Part shown: one piece after another, positions 20,196 through 32,209 of the stretch
How positions within the stretch are numbered: position 1 is the first letter of the stretch
How the letters are laid out: each line of letters starts with the position of its first letter
Assembly (NCBI RefSeq): GCF_001704415.2
Contig: NC_030822.1
Coordinates: 50,895,345 to 50,959,344 of the forward strand
Source: Capra hircus
Taxonomy: Eukaryota > Chordata > Mammalia > Artiodactyla > Bovidae
Direction of reading: 5' to 3'
DNA: 64,000 bases
Notes under the pieces: generated by a model
What the model was told of the DNA's origin: nothing
Database searches by the model: none
The model's input: only the letters and a program-made list of their open reading frames with translations
Made by a program: the position numbers and the translations under genes

Positions 20196-22056
20196 CAAAT
20201 CGTATCCCTATTTTGTTTCGTGGCCTAAAAATCTGGTTTTCTATGGGGCAGCTGCATTGCATCCTATATGCAAAATTCAGAGAATATTCACATCTTCACA
20301 GAGATGTTGTGAAAAGCAAAATCGCACTCCGACAAAGGTCTGAGCACCTGATCAAAAGGACAAGGAGATCAGGGAGGCCACAGGACTGGAGCTGCTGGAG
20401 TCTTTGCCAGCTCCTTGGCTCAAGGAAAGATTTGTCTTCAGGACACGCTCTAGGGGAGCAGCTGGAGGTATGAGCAAGGAAGGGGTGGTGGGGGTGAACT
20501 CCCCACTGGGCCTGGAATGCAGCAGGGAGAACCTTTGGAGTTCGGCTGGGAGAGAGGCCAAATGCCCTGGGATCCTTCAGATGGGCAATGAAACTCAGTG
20601 GGACGAGACGGAAGCCTGGGGAGCGACAGTACAATTACACACAGCATGGAGAAGCCTGGAAAAGGCAGCCCAGGGACCCTGCATCCCTTGAAAGCTGGCA
20701 GGCGCCCAGAGCTCCCAGGGAAAAAGGCCCCCGAGGTGTCAGGAAAATGAGGACCCTCTCCCATCAATGCCCATGTGCCCCACCCCCGCTGCCCCTTGGG
20801 GGTGCTCTGCTGCCCTTTAAACAAGAAGCAGCATCTCATCCAACCCTGTTTGCCGGGAGGCAGGGGAGAAGGGTCCCTGGGAGGTCCGCCACCTCCCCCA
20901 GGATCTCCTAGGAGTCCCTCCCCTTCCCAGGCTGCACCGAGCTTAAAGTAGCAAGAAGAGCGCAAGGTCAGCTGCCGCGAATCCCAGCTCCTGCACCACC
21001 AGGTAGCTGGTGGGGGCCATTCCCTCTGCCCCCTGCCGCTCTGTGTACTCATCCATGAGATACGGGTAATGACTACCTTATGGGGGAGTCAAATGAGCAG
21101 ATCAGTGACTGTCACCTAGAAGGCGCCTCACCGAGCTGGTTTTCATCCACCCTTCCCCCACCCCTTCACATCCTAACTCTCCTTCACCCCGTCCCCTCCC
21201 CAACAAAACCCTCTCTCCGATCTCCAGCCCCCACCCTCCCCTTCTCTCTTCTTCCAACTCGCTCAGGATTTATTATCCAATTCGCAGGATACAGCCCTTG
21301 GTTATAAACCATAAGAAACATTTGATAGCATATGCTTACGCATATATGCATATATTACAGCAGATAACATGTAGTCTAATTATTTCACAGCGTTGGGTAG
21401 GGATCCTATTTCAAACTCTGCAGCTCAGCCCCAGTGTGAGGCAGGGTGCACGGTGCTTGCTGGTGGACTGAGCAGAGACTGTGAGGGGAAGAGAGGGACT
21501 GCCTCCTAAGAAGTCAAGGGAGAAGCAGTGCCAGGTGGGAGCAGACACCACGTCACTTGAGGAGCCGCTGAAGGAAGGGGTGCCTGGCCTGAGGCAGAGG
21601 GGAGGGGCTGTCACAAGACAGACTTGCTCTGGACTTATAGTCAAGGACTACCCCCAGGAACAGTGAATGGATCAAACTCGGGGGCCACACTTAGCTCAGT
21701 GTAAGGAAGAAACTCTGCTAGAGCTCTCTAAAGAAGCAGTGGCCTATATCATTAGGGAGTGAGTTCCCCGTGGCTGGAGGTAATCAAGGAAAGACTGAAG
21801 CCCCACTTGAGGATGGTTGTAGAGGAAATTAAATCAGTGGTTGGAAAGCTGAACTACAAAGATGTTGGTGTCTTTCTAGCCCAGAGATTCTTTATGAATT
21901 AGAAAAGGATCCTTTTTTTTAATTCTAGGAAGTGGAAAACATCTGCAGAAGAGGAAGGGTGGTTTAGTTACATTAAGCACGTCAGGAGTTTTTCAGTGTA
22001 GTCTGGCATTTTCCAATTGTTGTTTACCTTACCTCTATCTGTTTAATGGAACCAAG

Positions 22057-22259
22057 TGTGTTAGTCACTCAGTCATGTCCGACTCTGCAATCGCATGGAC
22101 TGTAGCCTGCCAGGCTCCTCTGTCCATGGGGTTCTCCAGGCAAGAATACTGGAGTGGGTAGCCATGCCCTCCTCCAGGGGATCTTCCCGACCCAGGGATG
22201 GAACCCAGGTCTCCTGCACTGCAAGCAGATTCTTTACCATTTGTGCCACTAGGAACCCC
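22057..22259 (-). mobile_element. Bov-tA SINE with target-site duplication
   Basis: A complete antisense copy. It is flanked by TTAATGGAACCAAG at 22043-22056 and TTAATGGAACTAAG at 22260-22273, a 14-bp duplication with one mismatch. Confidence 0.94.
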
Positions 22260-22741
22260 TTAATGGAACTAAGGTATTTATCAAAGGCAGCTGTCACCAG
22301 AGGGGTTCAAAGCTGCTTTCTCCCCAGCTTCCCCTCAACCTCCACCCTGACCCCCCTATCTTGCGGAGCCCTTAGCCTAGCAGCGGGTCTAGCTGCCAAG
22401 TCCAAGGCTGAGAGGGGGCCTGAGGAACCTATTAGTATCGCTCAGGATGTGATGGGATGGATCGATGTGAAAGCCAGCAGGCTGGCTATTCCAGGAAGAA
22501 GGAGGGCAGCTGGCTTCTGAGACTGGGAGGTGGGGCAGGAGACGGATGGACAGGTTGAGAAAGGCACAGCTGGGGCTGGACGGGGCTGCAGGACAAGGAC
22601 ACAAAGACCTAAGTGATGGGTCTCCTGGGGACACAGAGGATGCTTGTATCCAAAAATAGGAATAAGTAATCATTTCCCTCTCCACTGGCTGATTCCCTGG
22701 GCTTCAGGCTTTGATCCTGGAAAATGGTAACATTCCCGGCT

Positions 22742-22962
22742 GGTGAAAGCCATTAGTCGCTCAGTTGTGGCCGACTCTGCGACCCCACGAACTGTAGCTC
22801 ATCAGGCTTCTCTGTTCATAGGATTTTCTCCAGGCAAGAATACTGGAGTTGGTAGCCATTCCCTTCTGGTGAATCCAGAGGATCTTCCTGACCCAGGGAT
22901 CAAACCTGGGTCTCCTGCATTGCAGGCAGATTCTTTACAAGTTGAGCCACCAGGGAAGCCCA
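22742..22962 (-). mobile_element. Bov-tA SINE
   Basis: Antisense copy (TTAGTCGCTCAGTTGTGGCC to GAGCCACCAGGGAAGCCC). It forms an inverted pair with the sense Bov-tA at 23809, about 850 bp away. Confidence 0.93.
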
Positions 22963-23522
22963 TTCACACTTTCACTTTAAGCTCCTGCGGGCAGCAGCTG
23001 ATGTAACACCGACTAGAGGGTGGTGGTGAGGATGCAGTGAGATGGTGAACTCTGCCCGGAGCGTCTAAACCCGGTACTTGTCCATTCCCCTCCCCTGACA
23101 GGCGCAGGTGCCTCGGCTGTGCTGGCTTCACGCCCTATTTTTCCAGGGAGCAGATTCTGATGGAGTGAGAGGGATGAGGGTCCGAGGTGTCCCGAGAGGG
23201 GCAGGGGCATGGAACAAGTTCCAATGCTTGAACAGTGGGCTTATTTTACCCACTTTTCAGTTTTGTCCCATCCCACGCCTAGACCTGGCCCCAAGAAAAG
23301 ACAGCAAGGGCCAGACCGTGGGGTCAGAGGAGGAGACAGAGAGGGGATAGAGGGGCAGGTGGAGGCTTCTCACTGCCAGGAGGACTGTCTGCTGCCCTGC
23401 TTGGCCATCCAGGCTGCCCCCTTCTCCGACAGCAAGGATGGACACGGGAAAAACCTCACCCGGGGACTCCCCTCGATTTCTCCAGGGTGCTTGACCAGGT
23501 TAGTTCTTTGCTGTTTTGTTGC

Positions 23523-23654
23523 TATTTTTTAATTTTCTTGGCTGCACTGCACGGCATGTGGAGTCTTAGTTCTCCGGTCAAGGATTGAACCCCGGAGCCT
23601 CCTGCAGTGGATGGAAACGCAGAGTCTTAACCACTGGACTCCCAGGGAAGTCCT
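23523..23654 (-). mobile_element. CHR-type SINE
   Basis: Antisense copy: TTGGCTGCACTGCACGGCAT, CAAGGATTGAACCCCGG and CTTAACCACTGGACTCCCAG. Confidence 0.88.
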
Positions 23655-23808
23655 TGTTTGCTTATTAACTCTGCTGGGGCCCAGCAGGCATCTCTGAGCT
23701 GAGACCTGCTTTTGTTGTTTCCTAAGCTTCTTCGCATACTGTGGATCTATCCCCACAACGGTCCAGGAAGCAGGTATCATCATTATTCCTGGGTAGAGAC
23801 GGAACAGG

Positions 23809-24015
23809 CCAGCCCAGGTGGCTCAGCGGTAAAGAATCCATCTGCAGCGCAGGAGCCACAGGAGACAAGAGTCAGATCCCTGGGTTGGGAAGATCTCCTG
23901 GAGCAGGAAATGGCAAGCTACTCCAGTGTTCTTGCCTGGAGAATCCCATGGACAGAGGAGCCTGAAGGGTTACAGTCCAGGGGGTCGCAAGGAGTCGGAC
24001 ACGACTGAGTGTGGA
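23809..24015 (+). mobile_element. Bov-tA SINE
   Basis: Sense copy: CCAGGTGGCTCAGCGGTAAA head, then CTCCAGTGTTCTTGCCTGGA, ending GTCGGACACGACTGAGTGTG. Confidence 0.93.
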
Positions 24016-24308
24016 CACACCGCACACAGAGACCAGACGTTGGAGCAGGAGAGACGCAGGGCAGGTCTCAGAACTCACGGGCAGGCCAGGCCCAACCCAG
24101 GTTTCTGATTGCAGGTTACAGAGGTGATACCCAGGTGGCAGAAGGTGTAGGGGCGCAGAACTTGTAGCCACACACAGAAAAAGGACATTAGAATGCTTAG
24201 AAATGCCAAAGCAAGCGTGAACAACAAACAAACAAAAAGATGATTTGAACTATGTATAGCAATACCAGGAAAATACACAGCATATTATGCTTGTGACCAT
24301 GAAGAGTC

Positions 24309-24589
24309 AATCCAGAGCATTCATTGGAAGGACTGATGCTGAAGCTGAAGCTCCAATCCTTTGGCCACCTGATGCAAAGAGCCGATTCATTGGAAAAGCC
24401 CCTGACTCTGGGAAAGACTGAGGGCAGGAGAAGAGGGCGACAGAGGACGATATGATTGGATGGCATCACCAACTCAACAGACATGAGTTTGAGCAAATTC
24501 TGGGAGACTGTGAAGGACAGGGAAGCCTAATGTGCTACAGTCTATGGGATTGCAGAGTCGGACATGACTTAGCAACTGAACTGAACTGA
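24309..24589 (+). mobile_element. BovB LINE 3' end with target-site duplication
   Basis: The last 280 bp of BovB in sense orientation, ending in the typical AACTGAACTGAACTGAA tail. It is flanked by ATGAAGAGTC at 24299-24308 and 24590-24599. It is 5'-truncated. Confidence 0.93.
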
Positions 24590-25494
24590 ATGAAGAGTCT
24601 CTGGGTCCAGCCTGAGGGTCTCAAAAGGTAACTCTGTGGCAGGGCTGGGTGATCTCACCAAAGGGGCCTCGGGGACCATGGTGGGGAACCCCAACTTTCA
24701 TTGAAAGTCTCCTAACAGCAAACTCCCCCAGCCCTGTGGGGGTGACTGGGACAGCCACCCCCGGGCTCCTCACCTCGCCTCCCCGAAGCTCACTAGTACT
24801 AGGTACTTGCAGATGTTCTGATTTTTTTTTTTTCCCATTAAAGAAAAATAATGCCATCCACAATACAACTGTACTTGGTCCCAAACCTGCTTATTAAAAA
24901 TCTACTTTGGGGAAGAAGGAGCGTAAGCGGCGTGATTCCCCAGGGAATGATCTCTGTTATGCCTAATTTTGACGCTAGGAAAATAGAATTAGATTCCTGT
25001 TCCTAATTCGACTTGCAGCGTCTCTCGGCCCTGCATTAATAAGGGAGATGTAAGAGTGTCTCCTCCCAAGCTCTGAGCTGCATTTCCCTTCAGTCCCTCA
25101 TTTCTTCATTCTTTGATTAGATTTTTAATCCTCTTTGCCCTTGAACTTCTGCTCTGCCCCACTTTCCTTCTGCCTCTGGTAGGTGGGGCCAGTCACTCAG
25201 CAGCCTCTAGAGATGGGTTCTTCTCCTCTGAGCAGAGGCGGCAGTGTGTGGTTGATGAGTCCCGCCTGGGCTGTGGGCCGGCCTCACCAGCACCTGAGCA
25301 GATTCATCCTCTCCAGGATTACTGTCTGTGCTCAGCCATCTTGCACCCACTCAAGGGAGGAAGGGGCTACACTGTTCCAGAGAGATCTCTGCCCTGCCAA
25401 GGACACTGTGCCTGCCCTGCAGAACCCACCCTGAGCCCTCCTGAGCCTGGTGCAGCCCAGGAGGGTGGGAGGGGCCAGAGAGGAGGAAGCCCCA

Positions 25495-25640
25495 GCTCAG
25501 ATTTGTCACGTACCAGCTGTGTGACCTTAAGTCAAATCACTTAGCAGCTCCCAGACTCTTTGCTCAGCTCGGAATGACTGAGAAAGAGGGAGGTAAAGTG
25601 GGGAAACATAAGTGAAAGTGCTTTGCAATCTGCAAGGAAC
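25495..25640 (+). mobile_element. MIR SINE remnant
   Basis: Sense MIR with ACCAGCTGTGTGACCTTAAG, TCAAATCACTTAGCAGCTC and a degraded 3' half (GTGCTTTGCAATCTGCAAGG). Confidence 0.7.
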
Positions 25641-26344
25641 TATTTGAATGTCAGAGAATGTCAATTCCAATGGAAAGAGCCCTGGGCTAGGAGGCAACCA
25701 TATCTAGCATAGTGCTCGGCACACGGCAGGTGCTTAACCAACATCTGAGCAACTCATGTCCCAAAACCCAGGAAGAGCTGCAGCAGAGGAAACAGGGCTC
25801 AGCTTTAAAGCAAGAGGGACTTTGGCTAGACACAAGAAAGAACTACCTGTCGGGTTGCTGAGACACTGTAACCCAGCACAGACAAGAGCTGCAGAGCAAC
25901 CGTTGCCTGGCCTTATTTACAGCCTGTCCTGTCCTCCAGCATCCCCAGTGGATGCATGGGGTGAGCCAGTTCAGTCCTGCCTGAGTGGGCTGGTGGCAGA
26001 AATTTCCCGGGGAGAATCCTTGATTCTGTTAAACCTTTCAGTGGTGTAAAGATGCCACACAAGGAAGGCCACCTGGTGGGACGCAATGTATCCCAACTGT
26101 GTTCCATCGAACATGAGCATCCTGTGTGGGCTTTTAGATCAGCATCCTTTTGGGGGCATATGATCAAACCTATCTGGAAGGTGCTGAGGTAAATAGTTGT
26201 TTTGGCCACAGGACAACTCAGAGTGCCCATGGTAATGTGTGCTGAAGTTCTCCATGAGGGAGAAAGAGAATGAAGTGTTATCTAAACATTTCTCTCTCTT
26301 TTGGGGGCTGCAAAATGCTTTGTCCACAAAACCTTAGCATCTAA

Positions 26345-26535
26345 AGCAATGCTATCCAATAGAACTTTTTGTGAGGATGGAAATGTTCTCTAACTGCACT
26401 GTTCATATGAGGTTTTTGAGCATTTGAAGTATGGCTAGAGAGACTAAGAAACTGGACTTTAAATAGTATTGAATTTTAAAATGGGACATTCCAACATTTC
26501 CAAAATCACTGGGTTGTTGAATAATTAAATAAAGC
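26345..26535 (+). mobile_element. Probable hAT-type DNA transposon remnant
   Basis: The region resembles the common mammalian nonautonomous hAT copies that start GCTATCCAATAGAACTTT, with ATGGAAATGTTCTCTAACTG and GAGCATTTGAAGTATGGCTA inside. The far end is degraded into A-rich sequence, so the 3' limit and subfamily are uncertain. Confidence 0.55.
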
Positions 26536-26561
26536 ATTAAAAAAAAAAAAAACATGCATAG

Positions 26562-26798
26562 GGGACTCCCCTGGTGGCCTAGTGGCTAAGAACTCACCTT
26601 CCAATGCAGGGGATGCAAGTTTGATCCCTAGTTGGGGAACTAAGATCTTACAAGCTGCGGGACAACTAAGCCAGTGCCGCAACTACTGAGCCTGCCTGCC
26701 ACAACTAGAGAGAAGCCCATATCGCAACTAGATAGCCTACACGCCACAACTAAGGCCCGCCACAGCCAAATAAAATAAAAAATATATATTTGAAAAGT
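26562..26798 (+). mobile_element. CHR/ART2-type SINE
   Basis: Sense copy (GGGACTCCCCTGGTGGCCTA head, GCAACTACTGAGCCTGCCTG body, AATAAAATAAAAAATATAT tail). The short direct repeat ATGCATAG at 26554-26561 and 26799-26806 is a plausible target duplication. Confidence 0.88.
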
Positions 26799-27182
26799 AT
26801 GCATAGTTGGGACTCAGTTACTTTGCTTCTTGGGTAGCACAGAGCAAGTACTCATTTTGTATTAAATAAATGAACGAATGTACAAGTGGAGGCAGTGAGG
26901 TGCAAAGGTCCCATAAGAAATGGGTCTGGCCCTTGGCAGGGAGGGGGCTTTTGTTTTCAGATGCTGTGGGCATTCCAGGTTGGAGGAGGGGCTTACCACA
27001 CTGAGCGGTTCTGAGAAGCCATAACGGCCCGAACAGGAATGGTGTACCTTTGCCCGTGCAGCCCACCCAGACCCGCACGGTAAAACCTGCACAGGACACG
27101 GATGTGGGGGCTTGCACTCCGGGCCCCAGCGGGAGCCAGCAGCCAGCACCTGCCTGATTGCATGTGGGTGCACAGCTGCCAC

Positions 27183-27200
27183 GGGGGGGGGGGGGGGGGG
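27183..27200. repeat. G18 homopolymer
   Basis: Eighteen consecutive G on the plus strand, followed by C and GGGG. The length is likely to be variable and error-prone in assemblies. Confidence 0.95.
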
Positions 27201-27445
27201 CGGGGTGGAACACAGATGCAGATTTACTAGAATGTGCTGGCCTAAATTAGCTAAATCTCATAAACACTGAATTTATGTCGCAAATTGAGAGTCAGAGAAA
27301 ACACATTTCTAAAACCTGCATTTGCAAGGAAAAAAAAAAAAAAACTTTACCAGGAATTGACCTTGAACCTTGTTCCATCAGCTAAACCTGCTCTCCAAGG
27401 AAAGAAGCTCTTCAACCCATCAAATACAAATGCATCCAATTTTAT

Positions 27446-27452
<7 letters not shown>

Positions 27453-27504
<52 letters not shown>
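27453..27504. repeat. (CT)26 polypyrimidine/polypurine tract
   Basis: A perfect 52-bp alternating CT run on the plus strand, so (GA)n in the GRIK4 pre-mRNA. It starts about 345 nt past the donor of the exon at 27849-28014. Confidence 0.97.
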
Positions 27505-27507
<3 letters not shown>

Positions 27508-27848
27508 GCTCTTTAACAATGAGGCTGAAAATGTGGGAATTGCATTTGCAGATGCAGAAAGTCTTGGCGGTTGGCCAGTCTCCCTGTAAACCAGCTCCTC
27601 GCTGTTCGGCCCACGCCCGGGGAATTTCTGACAAAGGGGGCCCCTGGACTGCTCTCTCTTTCACATACACACACAGAGACAAACAGCCAAGGACACCTGG
27701 GAAGGCCCGAATCCTCTGGTTATCATCTCTAAGATCAGAAAGAGCCCTCCCCTGCGGGGTGTGGTCTCCAGCCAGGGAGGGGCAAACCAGTCCGGTTGAC
27801 ACAGACAGGACCTGACCGTCTGGGCGCAGCCAGCCTGGGGAAACTTAC

Positions 27849-28014
27849 ATTCTGCTTTGGCACAGATGAGGCAGGCGGTGGTGCAGTTGAAGAAGTTCAG
27901 GACCCCAGCCACAGCCACGCTGATGTCGGTGTTGCTGGGGTGGAGGTTCAGGGTTGTGAATCTCTGGAACTGGAACTTGATAAACTCCTCTGGGGCCACT
28001 TTGAAATGAGGGAC
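27849..28014 (-). CDS. GRIK4: GRIK4 internal exon (amino-terminal domain, 166 nt)
   Basis: The exon gives 55 complete codons, from VPHFKVAPEEFIKFQFQRFT through TLNLHPSNTDISVAVAGVLN to FFNCTTACLICAKAE, plus the first base of the next Cys codon. It enters in phase 0 and leaves in phase 1. It matches the KA1 amino-terminal domain. The NCT in FFNCTTAC is a glycosylation sequon, and the nearby Cys residues are candidates for domain disulfides. FIKF is FVKF in human as I recall it. The donor GTAAGT at 27843-27848 is a perfect consensus. The acceptor is CTCCCAG (AG at 28015-28016), preceded by a pyrimidine tract containing 14 consecutive T on the coding strand (28029-28042). Confidence 0.98.
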
Positions 28015-29699
28015 CTGGGAGGAGGAGCAAAAAAAAAAAAAATGGGCAGCGGGGAAGATTGGAGAGCAAGTGAGAGAGAAAGAAAAGAGGGACGGGTGAG
28101 ATCAGGCTGCAGAGGGTAGATTCTTCCATGAGCAACCTTTGCCTGGTCGGAGATGGGGCTTATGGGAGTCAGGGCACCCATACCATAGGAGGAAGATGAG
28201 ATGGCATCTCTGGCAAAGCTCGGGACCCAGGATGGCACACCGTGCAGCCAGAGACCTGGATAAATGGACTGTGGACCGTGGAACGGAGTTCTGTGTCCTC
28301 AGAAAGGCAAAACAATAGGTCTTTATTTTCAGCTGCTCACTGCTAGGCAGAGAGACAAAGGGCTCTTGAAGGCATAATCCTTATATTATTTCTAGTTAAT
28401 GAATCAGAGCAGAGATGGCAATAAGAGAAAAATATTGCCCTAGGGACTAACCAAAGGGCCCCCTCAACCCAGCCTAGCCAACAGATGTATAAACCAGTTC
28501 CGGACAAAATTTCTTGGTGAAATCCTGGGATGTGTTCCTCTGAAGACACACGTGAGGATGGGAAGCACTGAGCGCTGGGAAACCGACTAGAGAGCCTCCG
28601 AATGGAGCCAGGTAAATAAATACCTGCTTTGGCTTCATTAGGACAGTGTCAGGTTCTCTCTGCATCTATTACTGACATTTCCGGGAGGCACTGCCCCTGC
28701 CTTCTGCCTCTGTTCTCCCAGAAATAGATAGTAACAGGCTGTGATGGCTGCTTTATTGGCGGCTTAGGCTACTGGGTAGGTAATAGGAAAGTTAAAATGT
28801 AATAAGCTGCCATCCTCCTTGATTGCATTCTGTCACCCTGGGACCCAGAGCCAGAAGAGCTAAAGGCTGTCTGTGTCTCTACCAGAGACGGGGCTGAAAC
28901 CTCATCCCTCATGCTCACTTAGGGTGCCCAATGTAAGGGTTAGGTTACTATGAGTGTGCATTTGAACTAACGTGAAAGTGAGCAAGATTGAGGGTAGACG
29001 GCAAGAACTCCCTGGTAGTGAATTGGTTGGTTCCTAGACTGGGTTATTCAGGCATGATTGCAGAAATTGTCTCTGCCTGGGCTGGCCCAGAGTCTGGGAT
29101 GATGTTGACATGGTCTCTGGAAAATTCTGCTAACTTATCCTTTTAAGTTTCTGGAAGAGGTCAGCCAGAGACCAGAGTTCCCCTGAGACTGGGATGAGGG
29201 GAGGGTAAAGATTTAGCAGAAACTAGGCAGAAAATTCCAGAATTCAACTAGGATTAGCCCTTTAACCATAGAGAGAAGGCAACCAATATTTCCCAGCAGA
29301 GAATGGAGAGCATAGCACTGGGGAGACAGCCTGATGAGTAATGACCGAAGAGGCTGAAAAGTGACATTGACCTGGGGTGTGTCATAAGGGGTCTTTCTTC
29401 CCGCCGATATTTTGCAGCCCTTACAATCTGTCTTAAATGAATCACAAATGGACCGTGAATGGAAAAAAGTTCACAGAGGGGTAAGCTGGAGGCCAGGGCT
29501 GGGCAGGGTAGCCAGGCTGCCTGGCTCACACATTTGAGGATCTCTGCCCAAGGCCCTCCCTGTGCGGCCATCCAGCCTACTGGGTTCCATCAGCAGCTAA
29601 CTTACCCCCTATAGAAAGCACCTTTAGAGATTCCCATGAATCTACGGATCCCAGAGATGGAGCAGGAAAAGACTCAGGAACGTGAAGGCTCAGGAGAAA

Positions 29700-29885
29700 G
29701 AGTTTTCGAGTTTGAGTTTACATCCAGTTTCTGCTGTGTGATTTGGGGCAAACTGCTTAGCCTCTCTAGGCTTCATTCACATGGAGAAACAACAGGTATT
29801 TCTTGAGCTTTGGGAGGATAAAATGAGACCCTGTGTGTGAAGCATGTACTAGCCGAGTGCCTAACATGTGGGATAAAGGTAATGC
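29700..29885 (+). mobile_element. MIR SINE remnant
   Basis: Sense MIR with TTCTGCTGTGTGATTTGGGG, CAAACTGCTTAGCCTCTCTA and a tail region CTAGCCGAGTGCCTAACATG. Confidence 0.75.
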
Positions 29886-31396
29886 CTTTTCTCCTTCCCT
29901 TTCCCCTTTCTTCCCAAATCTAGGAACTCCTGGACAAGCTCTTGGGGCTGTATGTTCAGGGGGCTAGGGCTGAGAGGGTGTCCCTAGGAAGGGGCTGGTG
30001 GGGAAGTCTCCCACAGTCCAGCATCTTAAATGCTGCTGTGGAAGCAGCCAGACGCTCTGATGGGTCCAGGTGGGGATGGCCAGGCCAGACCTGCTGACTC
30101 TCTCTCTAGGACAAAAATCAATCGGTAACTGATCTGCAATTATAAATGCATCCTAGGACATCAGCATGGAGGTGTAGATCAGGGGAAGAGGTGAGCAGCA
30201 TGGAGGGGAAGGGCAGTGAGGCAGAAAGCCGCCAGCTGCAGAGATGTTAGCAGCATTTAAAGGGATGAACTCCTCGATGAGAACTCCATTTCTTTTTCCT
30301 GAAGCTGAGGGGAATCAGTGTAAGGCAGTTCAGCCTCATAAAATTTTAAAAGAAATGCATAATCTGAATGGAAAGGAAAGGTTGCTCTGAAAGGAACATG
30401 ACCAGACAGATGAGGGGTAACTGTCTGGCAGTTCCCTGAGCAGCACAGCCTGTCCGGCTGGTCACTGGCATGAGGTCCCTGGCAGCAGGATGGGAAGATA
30501 GGTGCAACTCAGGGTCTCTGCCTCCGGCCTGAAATGCCAAGCAGGGTTAAAGGATGTGGTCGCCGAGATAAAATAACCACTGAACCCCAAGAGGAGGCCA
30601 TTCTGGAGTGGAGATAGGGCGGGGGGATGACTACAGGGGACAGAGATGAAAGACAAGAGACAATGGGTAGCTTGGCAACCTCACTTGGTGAAGATCACAG
30701 CGAGCGGGAAGTAACAGCCTGCCATAGATGTGAGTTGTTACTTGGAGCCAGTGAGAAAGATTTAAATTAAACATCAGGTCCAGCTCACAGAGGCTGAGGG
30801 CTGTGAGATGCTGGAAGGGACTGCGGTGGGACAGAAGCTCTTTTTTTGGCCTGGGCTGGTGCAGGAGTCATCTTTCAGGATGGCTGGGAGTAGGGATGGG
30901 GAGTAGTCAGCACAAACCTTCTCTCTAGCATGAAGCTCAGGGGCCCCACCTACAGGGAGTGGTAAGAAAGACCCATTGCAGGATTGGTGCTGGGACCTCA
31001 GGGCATTCTACAGTGCTGGTAACAATTCTTAGAGCGGGCTCATAACACAGAGAAGCTTCAATATTCTTCTCAAAGCCTCGGGGACTCACCAAGCCCTCTG
31101 ATCATAAGAGAAGTGCAGGCATCAAGGAAGTGGCTTCCAGAGAGCCTCCTGGGGTGGGCAGAGGCCAATCTGCTGCTCCACTGCCCCCGTGAGGGCAACT
31201 CACAAAGCAGGAGCCCCGTCTTGCTGTAAGAACTGGACCCTCCCAAGGCTAAATCTTCTGGAAGTCTGAGCCTCCAGGCTCCTACGACAGGTGCAAGACT
31301 GACCCTTCCATTCCCCAGTCCCTCTGCTCGGCCCCCTCCCCAGCTCCTGACCATCAAGCTCCATCTGTCCCCAAAAGACCTGTCTAGAAGCCCACT

Positions 31397-31669
31397 CAGA
31401 GAAGGCAATGGCACCCCCACTCGGTACTCTTGCCTGGAGAATCCCATGGATGGAGGAGCCTGGTAGGCTACAGTCCATGGGGTCGCTAAGAGTCAGACAC
31501 AACTAAGCGACTTCACTTTCACTTTTCCCTTTCATACATTGGAGAAGGAACTGGCAACCCACTCCAGTGTTCTTGCCTGGAGAATCCCAGGGACAGAGGA
31601 GCCCGTTGGGCTGCCATCTATGGGGTCTCACAGAGTCGGACACGACTGACGCGACTTAGCAGCAGCAGC
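31397..31669 (+). mobile_element. BOV-A2 SINE, full dimer
   Basis: Two Bov-A units in sense orientation with the CTTTCATACATTGGAGAAGG linker and an AGC tail. It is flanked by AGAAGCCCACT at 31386-31396 and AGAAGTCCACT at 31670-31680, an 11-bp duplication with one mismatch. Confidence 0.95.
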
Positions 31670-32209
31670 AGAAGTCCACTGGGAGGCTACGGTGTCACTT
31701 TGCCACCATCTCCCAGGAATATATCTGAAGGGGAAGGACTGATTGATTCCAAGATGGACTAGGAAAGCTTCCAGCAGTAGAATCGCTGAAGGTTCCAGTT
31801 TGTTTTCCCCTTTGGGAAAAGGAGGGAGAGAGTTATTGGAACAGGGAGCTAGCCCTCTCTCAGAAACTCATGCCCAAGCATTTTCTTTTTCTCTCTTTTA
31901 AGTTATTTTACCCATTAAGATTTTAATATAGGTGTACATAATTCTCATTTTAAAAGCTTTCATTTTCTTTTTTAGAATAAAAATTTACTGCTCAAATACA
32001 GTCCAAAGCTTCGCCCTGTCATTTCTCTAAGAATTGAGCATTTTTATCTCCTGGGGAGTGAGAACTAGAGGGAATGGACACAACACTTTAGAGAAATAAA
32101 CCCTGGAACTGATGAATGAAGAAGAAAACAAAATAAGATCTCTTTTCTAGAGAACTTATGAAATAGAAGTAAGCTTTCAAACTTCATTTCAGCACTAAAA
32201 TGTAGCAAG

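Larger units (their letters stand above)
17119..27848 (-). other. GRIK4: GRIK4 intron, 10.7 kb
   Basis: Intron between the 166-nt and 179-nt exons, holding most of the SINE copies of the central window plus pure CT and G tracts at its 5' (high-coordinate) side. The stretches 17130-18050, 20200-22040, 24600-25490, 25640-26340 and 26810-27180 show no recognisable repeat or gene. Long open frames at 20450-21052 (minus) are GC-rich and low-complexity, with no protein family I recognise. Confidence 0.85.

Noticed and set aside
20450..21052. 200-codon minus-strand open frame rich in Gly, Pro and Ser
   Set aside because: GC-rich sequence keeps frames open by chance. The composition is low-complexity and there are no domain hallmarks.
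27347..27802. Arg-Glu repeat protein on the minus strand
   Set aside because: The (RE)n stretch is translation of the CT/GA microsatellite.
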